From: Flavobacteriales bacterium
GTDB taxonomy: Bacteria > Bacteroidota > Bacteroidia > Flavobacteriales_F > PHOS-HE28
Reading direction: 5' to 3'
Assembly: GCA_020437875.1 (NCBI GenBank)
Contig: JAGQVR010000079.1
Coordinates: 1 to 10,969, forward strand
DNA: 10,969 nt
The position numbers and the translations under genes were made by a program. The notes beneath the pieces are model-generated. The model did no database searches, had not been told where the DNA came from, and worked only from the letters and a program-made list of their open reading frames with translations. Each line of letters opens with the position of its first letter. The stretch's first letter is position 1. Below are positions 6,011-10,969 of this stretch, in pieces.

Positions 6011-7435
6011 TCAGAACAGGTAGTTGAGGATCAAGTCCGCGTGAAGCATATCCACTTTATGGATGGACTGCTTCGCCGTCAGGTGATCATCCAACGGGAG
6101 CTTGGCCAGCACCAGCAGTTGAACGGCCAGGCCCTGCCACCCTCCGCGGAACTGGTACTGTGCATTCACGTCGAACTGGGTGTAGGAGGGCATCGCGTAC
6201 TTGTTCAGCCTGGGGTCCACGATCTCGGGCAGCCTATAGATCCCGCCATCCAACTGGAGGCGAAGCCCCTTCTCCGTCCTCCATATCAAGTTCAGGGAGG
6301 CCGCATGCACATCGCCCGCGCCTTCATTCCGTTCACGGGGCAGGAAGGTGAAGAAGGGATCACGACCCCATTCCCGTGGCATCAGATAGCGGCCATGTGC
6401 GGTGATACGCGTGTAGTTGAGCTGCCAACGGAACCTCCCCAACACGTTGCGTAATCGGCCGCTGAAGGCCCACGAACCTTCGGAGGCCGGCATGAAGAGC
6501 AATGAATCGTTCGTTTGCCCGCGATGACGGGCTGCATCCTGCTTGATCGCCATACCGGACAGGCTCCATTTCGCGTCCCTGTTGCCCGCATCGACCTGGA
6601 CCAAGGCGCTGTTGAAGACGTTCTCCGTGTGCAGGTTCCAGACCGTGATGTCAACGGCCTTGGACAATGGCTTCTTCACGTTCAACGCGAAGATCCCCGC
6701 GCTCTCCAGATGCTCGCCATGTACGGATCCCTCCCCGAAGACATTCCGACCGACCGGGAACACCGCCATGCTCTCTTCGACGAGATACCATTCACTCGCC
6801 CCGCGGGGTGCCACACGATAGAACCAACCGCCTTGCAGCAAGGTCCCGCGACCGTATCGGTGCTTCGCCCATACTCCTTCGAACAGGCTCGGGTGCATGC
6901 GACCATCCTGAGGATTAAGGAACGGAGAGTTGATCTCCTGCTTCCCCAGGACGACCTGTGTTGTCCTCCTCCTCGACAGCAAGTCCAGCTGGAACTCGTG
7001 CAGGTAGGCCAGGTCGTTGGTGTGTCGCGGATCATTCACATCATACAATCCGATCTCGTAGCGGTTCGCCACTCCGGTCACCGGGTCAAGCACGGTGAGG
7101 TCGCTGGTGGCAAGGTCGAAGGTGTAGCCTCCGCTCAGCTTGAAGCGTACCCCATGCCACCGCTGTGAGGTGAAGCCCAGCGTACCCCCGAAAGCGACCG
7201 CATGATAGTCGGAAGGCGTGCCTTCGTTCACTGTCAGCATGTTGTACAGCCGGAAGCGGCCCTCCAGCTCTCCCTGCTTCATGATGTCGTAGAGCTGGCT
7301 TCCTCCGCGCAGGCTGTCATGCCGGGGTATGTCATGCTCGCTGTGCTGTGCATGTGACGACGCGCTTGCGAACAGGAGTGACGCGATCACTCCGGAGTGG
7401 ATCCACTGCGGCCGTCTGGTCGATCGGGCGAACAT
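6011..7435 (-). CDS. OprD-like outer-membrane porin
   Basis: 474 residues. A signal peptide of ~30 residues (basic MFARSTRRPQ, hydrophobic core VIASLLFASASS, cleavage after HAQ) is followed by a protein of alternating amphipathic strands ending in LILNYLF, a C-terminal aromatic typical of outer-membrane barrels. Landmarks include GKQEINSPFLNPQDGRMHPSLFEGVWAKHRY (about 164-194), GGWFYRVAPRGASEWY, and PREWGRDPFFTFLPRERNEG (about 354-373); the PREWGRDPFF stretch is familiar from Bacteroidota members of the OprD/alginate-export barrel group. The protein probably forms a substrate-selective pore of 16-18 strands. It starts 3 nt after the DsrE-family gene, so the two are co-translated, and the context suggests uptake or release of a small sulfur compound (inference). 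OprD relatives carry amino acids, sugars or aromatics, so the substrate is open. Confidence 0.75.
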   Translation of the reverse strand: MFARSTRRPQWIHSGVIASLLFASASSHAQHSEHDIPRHDSLRGGSQLYDIMKQGELEGRFRLYNMLTVNEGTPSDYHAVAFGGTLGFTSQRWHGVRFKLSGGYTFDLATSDLTVLDPVTGVANRYEIGLYDVNDPRHTNDLAYLHEFQLDLLSRRRTTQVVLGKQEINSPFLNPQDGRMHPSLFEGVWAKHRYGRGTLLQGGWFYRVAPRGASEWYLVEESMAVFPVGRNVFGEGSVHGEHLESAGIFALNVKKPLSKAVDITVWNLHTENVFNSALVQVDAGNRDAKWSLSGMAIKQDAARHRGQTNDSLLFMPASEGSWAFSGRLRNVLGRFRWQLNYTRITAHGRYLMPREWGRDPFFTFLPRERNEGAGDVHAASLNLIWRTEKGLRLQLDGGIYRLPEIVDPRLNKYAMPSYTQFDVNAQYQFRGGWQGLAVQLLVLAKLPLDDHLTAKQSIHKVDMLHADLILNYLF

Positions 7436-7438
7436 GGG

Positions 7439-7858
7439 TCAGAAGCCAGCCTTGATGTAGCTCCAGCCATCCTCCTGCCGTTCCACGATGTGGATGATAC
7501 CCGCCTGTACGTACCCGGCGGACGGCAGTACCTGCGCTTGGTCCAGCTTGCGTTCCTTGATCGTGTTCTCGCACGCCAGGAAATGAACGCCCTTCGTACC
7601 GAACTCCTTGACCTTGTCCGCCACGATGCTTCGGTCGCCCATGAGCATGTCCAGGCCCGGGCCGTGACATACGACCTCGAGCTCCATGTCCGGAGCGACC
7701 TCCTTCATGTTGCGCAACTGGCGCATGAGCCCCTTGTGAACGAGCGTGTCGCCGCTGACGAGCTGCATGACGATGCGGTGGTGGCGCGCCCCGGACTGGG
7801 CGTTCGAGGCGCTCGCGATACCCATCAGGAGGGCGAACAAGAGGAGAAGTTCCTTCAT
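7439..7858 (-). CDS. Secreted DsrE-family protein
   Basis: 139 residues from ATG at 7858; the frame is open further upstream, but only this start gives a signal peptide (MKELLLLFALLMGIASASNAQ, cleavage near 21). The mature part has the DsrE fold pattern: HRIVMQLVSGD as the first strand, a conserved Cys in GVHFLACENTIKERKL (C96), and the ending AGIIHIVERQEDGWSYIKAGF, characteristic of exported DsrE-like proteins. A second Cys (C64) lies in EVVCHGPGLDML. Family members bind or relay sulfane sulfur through the conserved Cys; an exported form would act in the periplasm. It is 3 nt upstream of the porin gene. Its promoter matches that of the rhodanese operon, and the -7-like box ends only 3 nt before the ATG, so the mRNA may be leaderless. 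Confidence 0.85.
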   Translation of the reverse strand: MKELLLLFALLMGIASASNAQSGARHHRIVMQLVSGDTLVHKGLMRQLRNMKEVAPDMELEVVCHGPGLDMLMGDRSIVADKVKEFGTKGVHFLACENTIKERKLDQAQVLPSAGYVQAGIIHIVERQEDGWSYIKAGF

Positions 7859-7861
7859 GGC

Positions 7862-7907
7862 GCAAAGGTCCGGGTACAGGCCGATGCGCTCAGTGATATG
7901 GATCACC
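7862..7907 (-). promoter_or_regulatory. Promoter of dsrE-porin operon with Crp/Fnr-type site
   Basis: On the - strand there is GGTGATCCATATCACT (7907-7892; GTGAT-N4-ATCAC), then exactly 19 nt, then CCGGACCTTTGC (7873-7862). The 12-mer and the spacing are identical to those at 5957-6002. The palindrome resembles the Fnr site TTGAT-N4-ATCAA with G/C at the outer ends. The rest of the 217-bp gap up to 8075 holds only a weak 5-bp hairpin (8032-8046) downstream of dps and no convincing gene. Confidence 0.68.
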
Positions 7908-8075
7908 GGAGAGCCCCTCCCAGCAGCACGAACGGAGATCGCATACAATGGCCATTCGACCGGAGGAGACACCATGGATCGAATGCTGGGACGGAGCATC
8001 CGACCGAGAAGTATCGAGGCAGGGGTACGCAGCACCATCGCGGTGCGCGAAGGGCGTTCTTGCGATGCGCTTCAG

Positions 8076-8549
8076 CTACCGGCCCAGATACGCGCCATAC
8101 ATCCACACCAGCTTCTCCTGCGCACGGATGTAATCGCTCATGAGCGCGTTGGTGCCTTCGTCGTTGGCATCGGCACTGAGCTCAAGCAGTTCGCGTTGCA
8201 TGGCGATCACGGCACCGAAGGAGACGAGGATGTCCTTCACAGCGGCAATGCCATCACTCACCTGCTTGCTTTCCTTGATGGTGGAGACCTTCCGGTACTC
8301 CGAATAGTTGTGCGCCGGCGAGGCGCCCAAGGTGAGGATGCGCTCGGCGACCTCGTCGATCTTCAACAATAGGTCGTTGTACAGTTCCTCGAACTTCAGA
8401 TGGAGCTCGAAGAACTTCTCGCCCTTGATGTTCCAATGATAGCCGCGCGTGTTCTGGTAGAAGACGGAATAATTGGCCAGCAGCACATTCAGCTTCTCCG
8501 CCAGTTTCGCGGCCTTCTTCCCATCGAGTCCGATCGCATTCGTCTTCAT
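8076..8549 (-). CDS. dps: Dps-family DNA-protecting ferritin
   Basis: 157 residues from ATG at 8549; the frame extends to 8585 but would then overlap the upstream gene, and MKTN is the usual beginning in Bacteroidota. It is a four-helix ferritin-like protein of normal Dps length. The intersubunit ferroxidase ligands are visible: H38 (GYHWNIKG), H50 (FFELHLKFEELY), D65 and E69 (IDEVAERI). By family knowledge twelve subunits form a shell that oxidises Fe(II) with peroxide and stores iron, guarding DNA. The N-terminal tail has few Lys, so DNA binding itself is uncertain. It starts 16 nt after the SoxB-like gene and probably shares its transcript, which would link oxidative protection to the sulfur-oxidising enzymes (inference). 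No separate promoter was recognised. Confidence 0.95.
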   Translation of the reverse strand: MKTNAIGLDGKKAAKLAEKLNVLLANYSVFYQNTRGYHWNIKGEKFFELHLKFEELYNDLLLKIDEVAERILTLGASPAHNYSEYRKVSTIKESKQVSDGIAAVKDILVSFGAVIAMQRELLELSADANDEGTNALMSDYIRAQEKLVWMYGAYLGR

Positions 8550-8565
8550 GTCAGCTAAGGTAGGT

Positions 8566-10347
8566 TCAACGGAACTCGTAGTCATAGCCTTCCAGCTGGC
8601 TCAGCAGGTCCTGCGGCGCGTCGGTGGCGGTGATACGACCCTCGACCTTGGGCGCCACGGGACTGAACTTCCCGAAGTACTCGCGCAGGATCGTATGCAT
8701 GGTGATGCCCGCGCGTCGTGGGTTCCGCACGTGCTCCATGCGGCAGAGCACATGATCGGGATCGCCCTCGCGCTCGCATGCGGCGATGGTGTAGTAGCGG
8801 TCCATCTCGATCGGCCTGCCCTTCACCTTGATCCAGTTCACGCGCTTCCCCATGTCGTTGTGCATGGTGAAGTTGGCGGTCATGCCCTGGAAGCGCACCA
8901 CCCAACCGCCGAAGCGCTTGGCGGGTTCCTTGGCGAACACATTTTGCAGCTCCTTCTCCAGCCAGTCCCATATCTGGCGGCCGGTGGCCTCGCCGTACTT
9001 GGCATCGCTGTCCACCGGGATCATGCTCCAGAGATGGTCATTGGTGATCGGCGTCGGGGTCTTGCCGTCGGCAACGATCGGCGGGCAGAAACGGAAGCCG
9101 TTGCTGATGGCGATGTCCGGCTTCAGCTTCCACATGATCGCATCGGTCACCAGGTTGTCCATCGGGTTCTCGATCACGTAGTAGCGCACCAGGGTGTTCT
9201 TCGTGCTACCCACCACCTTGCCGAGCTGTTCCTTGTACGGCGCGCTCACCTGGTCCACGAGCGCGAGCATGCCCTCGTCCGCCGGGTACTTCTCCGGGTC
9301 CACGTCGAGCAGCTCGTAGTGGCTGTCCTTCACCTTGCCGTCCTCCACAACAACGTCCAGCCTCGCAACGAACGAACCGAAGGAGCCCGGTTCCACCACC
9401 TTGCTGTGCTTGGCGTCGATGGGCTTGCGTACACGCTCGTGCGTGTCTGCTCCGAGGATCAGGTCCGCGCCATCCACTTCCGGTTTGTTGGCGAGATCGA
9501 CCTGTTGCGCCAGGCCCATGTGCGTGACGAGGAAGACCATGGCGCACTGCTCGTATTCGCGCAGGTGGCGGATGTAGCGCGCCACGTTCTGCTCGGGCTT
9601 GGTGAACTTGATGCCGCAGCTGTACGCGGGGGATTGGCGCTTGGGCGTGAGCGGATCGTTGTAGCCGATGAAGCCGATCTTCACGCCGGCCACGTTCGTG
9701 GTCCAATAGGGCGGGAAGATGAGCTCGCCGGCCAGCTCCTCGTTCGGGTCGCGCATGGGGCCGCAGAATTCCGCCAGCTTCTCATGCCACATGTTGGCGC
9801 AGATCTTCGAGGCCTGGTAGCCGCCCAGGTCCTTCAGCATGTTCTCCTTGCCATAGACAACCTCCCAGTTGCCGGGCAGGATCAAGTCGTAGCCCACGCG
9901 GTTCATCAGGGGCACGATCGCACGACCCTCGCTCATGGCCGCCACACCGCCACCCTGGAAGCAGTCACCGCCGTCGATCACGATGGTGTTCGCGGGATCC
10001 TCCGCTCGCAAAGTGTCGATCATCGTCTTCAACACCCCGTAGCCGCCACGCTTCTTGTACACGGCCTTGCCGTTCTCCATGAAGAACTCGTCGTGCGTGT
10101 GCAGTTGCGAGTGGATATCGCTGGTGTAGAGCAGGGTGAACTTCTGCGCCTTGCCCTGCTGCACAGCACGTGCTCCGGTCAGCTCCTCCCTCCGCGCATG
10201 ATCGCTGAACGCGCCGAGCGCGACGGTGGGCCCGAGCGTGAGACCGGCGCCGAGTGCGCCGAGTGAACGGAGCGCCTGGCGGCGGTCCATGCCTTTGTCA
10301 TCATGCGCGCCACAGGTGCAGCCGGGGGGGTGTTGGATCTCGCTCAT
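8566..10347 (-). CDS. soxB: SoxB-like thiosulfohydrolase / 5'-nucleotidase-family metallophosphatase, Tat-exported
   Basis: 593 residues from ATG at 10347 (4-nt ATGA overlap with the cytochrome gene). A Tat-type signal is set back from the start: MDRRQALRSLGALGAG (20-35), after a Cys-containing head (GCTCGAH). The metallophosphatase domain (~68-330) shows D77-I-H79, GGD128, GN160WE, H276 and GAD301TH303. The 5'-nucleotidase C-terminal domain (~375-570) includes SNGFRF (415-420) and YGEATGRQIWDWLE. GNWEVVYG resembles GHWEFTYG of SoxB more than GNHE of nucleotidases, since Trp replaces the catalytic His. In the Sox pathway SoxB hydrolyses sulfate from the SoxYZ carrier; no soxYZ is in this window. 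The TsdA-like cytochrome upstream and the Tat export support a sulfur role. A divergent periplasmic nucleotidase is the alternative. Confidence 0.68.
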   Translation of the reverse strand: MSEIQHPPGCTCGAHDDKGMDRRQALRSLGALGAGLTLGPTVALGAFSDHARREELTGARAVQQGKAQKFTLLYTSDIHSQLHTHDEFFMENGKAVYKKRGGYGVLKTMIDTLRAEDPANTIVIDGGDCFQGGGVAAMSEGRAIVPLMNRVGYDLILPGNWEVVYGKENMLKDLGGYQASKICANMWHEKLAEFCGPMRDPNEELAGELIFPPYWTTNVAGVKIGFIGYNDPLTPKRQSPAYSCGIKFTKPEQNVARYIRHLREYEQCAMVFLVTHMGLAQQVDLANKPEVDGADLILGADTHERVRKPIDAKHSKVVEPGSFGSFVARLDVVVEDGKVKDSHYELLDVDPEKYPADEGMLALVDQVSAPYKEQLGKVVGSTKNTLVRYYVIENPMDNLVTDAIMWKLKPDIAISNGFRFCPPIVADGKTPTPITNDHLWSMIPVDSDAKYGEATGRQIWDWLEKELQNVFAKEPAKRFGGWVVRFQGMTANFTMHNDMGKRVNWIKVKGRPIEMDRYYTIAACEREGDPDHVLCRMEHVRNPRRAGITMHTILREYFGKFSPVAPKVEGRITATDAPQDLLSQLEGYDYEFR

Positions 10348-10969
10348 GGTTTCTTATAGAAGGCAGCTATCGGTCCGAAGGGGCCGTATTTGTGCTGCTT
10401 TTCGGTGAAGGTATCCGAATAGGGTCCGAAGGGATGATCGAACGGTTTCTTGCTGATGTCGGGCCAGTCACCGGTGAGGTCCTTCACCGGTCGTGGCTGC
10501 GAGTTCACGAAGGCGGCCACGTCCCAAGCTTCCTCATCGGTCAACTGCGGATGATCGTAGGCCGCGCCTTGGGGCATGTTGGCCTTCACATAGCCCGCGA
10601 ACCGGCTGAGGCGATAGAGGCCCGCACCCTGGTTGTAACTGTGCTCGCCCCACAACGGTGGGTACTGGTAGGTGGCCCCGTCCGCGCTCATCGTGCCTTC
10701 GCCCTGTGGCCCGTGACAGCTCACGCACTTCGCATTGAAGACCTCATGTCCACGCATGGGGTCTGCAGCACGGTCCAGGAAGGCGAGCTTCTCGATGCCC
10801 GTGCCTTTCGGGATGCTATCCTTCGCGGTACCGGTTCCCAGCCATTCCATATAGGCCACGATCGCGCGCATCTCCCTGCTCGTGCTGTCCAATGCCACGC
10901 CGTTGAGGCTGCGTTCCATGCAGTCGTTCACCCGTTTCTCCACGCTCTCGAGCTTCCCGCTGCGCGAAC
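10344..10969 (-). CDS. TsdA-like c-type cytochrome, C-terminal part (5' end outside window)
   Basis: About 208 residues are visible; the frame stays open to the window edge, so the protein starts beyond 10969 (the GTG at 10943 is an internal Val). The segment begins SRSGKLESVEKRVNDCMERSLNG, the end of a first SoxA/TsdA-like domain, then EMRAIVAYMEWLGTG. A second domain has the haem c motif CVSCH (about 10717-10731), PPLWGEHSYNQGAGLYRLSRFAGY, a likely axial Met in ANMPQG, and LTDEEAWDVAAFVNSQPRP. The tail DHPFGPYSDTFTEKQHKYGPFGPI is also typical of the thiosulfate dehydrogenase (TsdA) group. TsdA enzymes are periplasmic dihaem cytochromes joining two thiosulfates into tetrathionate, or the reverse. 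The first haem site would lie outside the window. It overlaps the SoxB-like gene by 4 nt, so the two are made together. Another SoxA-related electron carrier is possible. Confidence 0.82.
   Translation of the reverse strand, partial: SRSGKLESVEKRVNDCMERSLNGVALDSTSREMRAIVAYMEWLGTGTAKDSIPKGTGIEKLAFLDRAADPMRGHEVFNAKCVSCHGPQGEGTMSADGATYQYPPLWGEHSYNQGAGLYRLSRFAGYVKANMPQGAAYDHPQLTDEEAWDVAAFVNSQPRPVKDLTGDWPDISKKPFDHPFGPYSDTFTEKQHKYGPFGPIAAFYKKP

Noticed and set aside
8032..8046. GCACC/GGTGC hairpin downstream of dps
   Set aside because: Only 5 bp with no T tract; too weak to call a terminator.
7966..8372. GGAGGAG followed by ATG at 7975 on the + strand, resembling a Shine-Dalgarno start
   Set aside because: The frame runs antisense into dps, the protein shows no domain, and Bacteroidota seldom rely on Shine-Dalgarno sites.
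8473..10266. 597-codon open frame on the + strand opposite the SoxB-like gene
   Set aside because: Fully antisense to a gene with clear motifs; His/Val/Leu-rich shadow composition and no plausible start context.
10324..10330. Run of seven G near the start of the SoxB-like gene, a possible slippage or frameshift site
   Set aside because: The reading frame is intact through it and joins the overlapping start to the Tat signal, so there is no sign of a frameshift; worth noting only as an error-prone site.

Overview
The window is GC-rich, gene-dense bacterial DNA, most likely from a GC-rich member of the Bacteroidota (Flavobacteriales-like). Three things suggest this: a secreted protein with a C-terminal type IX secretion (T9SS) sorting domain at the left edge, promoter boxes of the Bacteroidota kind (TTTG-type -7 elements) instead of Shine-Dalgarno-led starts, and protein families typical of that phylum. 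Only the leftmost gene is on the + strand. Everything else lies on the - strand, mostly in tightly coupled operons with ATGA/GTGA overlaps or 3-nt gaps.

Layout, left to right: (1) 1-1292 (+), the 3' end of a large T9SS-secreted surface protein, followed by a small hairpin between convergent genes. (2) 4872-1321 (-), an arsenic operon read in the order arsR, arsM (arsenite methyltransferase), a 37-residue membrane peptide, a low-molecular-weight-phosphatase type arsenate reductase, and an MFS transporter fused to a C-terminal rhodanese domain. Two near-identical palindromic operators sit over the arsR promoter. (3) 5936-4970 (-), a persulfide-handling operon: a small rhodanese, a two-helix YgaP-like membrane protein and a lipoprotein rhodanese. 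(4) 7858-6011 (-), a secreted DsrE-family protein coupled to an OprD-like outer-membrane porin. (5) >10969-8076 (-), the C-terminal part of a TsdA-like c-type cytochrome, a Tat-exported SoxB-like metallophosphatase and a Dps ferritin.

Read together, the right two thirds look like an inorganic-sulfur oxidation and sulfane-sulfur island in the cell envelope: TsdA-like cytochrome and SoxB-like enzyme, DsrE and porin, three rhodanese domains if the MFS fusion is counted. It adjoins an arsenic resistance operon that itself carries a rhodanese. The best regulatory signal is a pair of promoters, in front of the rhodanese operon and the dsrE-porin operon. Both have a GTGA-N6-TCAC palindrome exactly 19 nt upstream of the same 12-mer, CCGGACCTTTGC, which fits class II activation by one Crp/Fnr-family regulator. 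The most unusual protein is the MFS-rhodanese fusion: its loop is CX5R (Cdc25/Acr2 type) instead of the CX4R of the two stand-alone rhodaneses, and no ArsB or Acr3 pump is visible in the operon.

No tRNA, rRNA, CRISPR array, insertion sequence or origin was seen. No gene-free stretch exceeds 300 bases; the longest is 7859-8075. All functions are read from sequence motifs by eye; no database search was possible.
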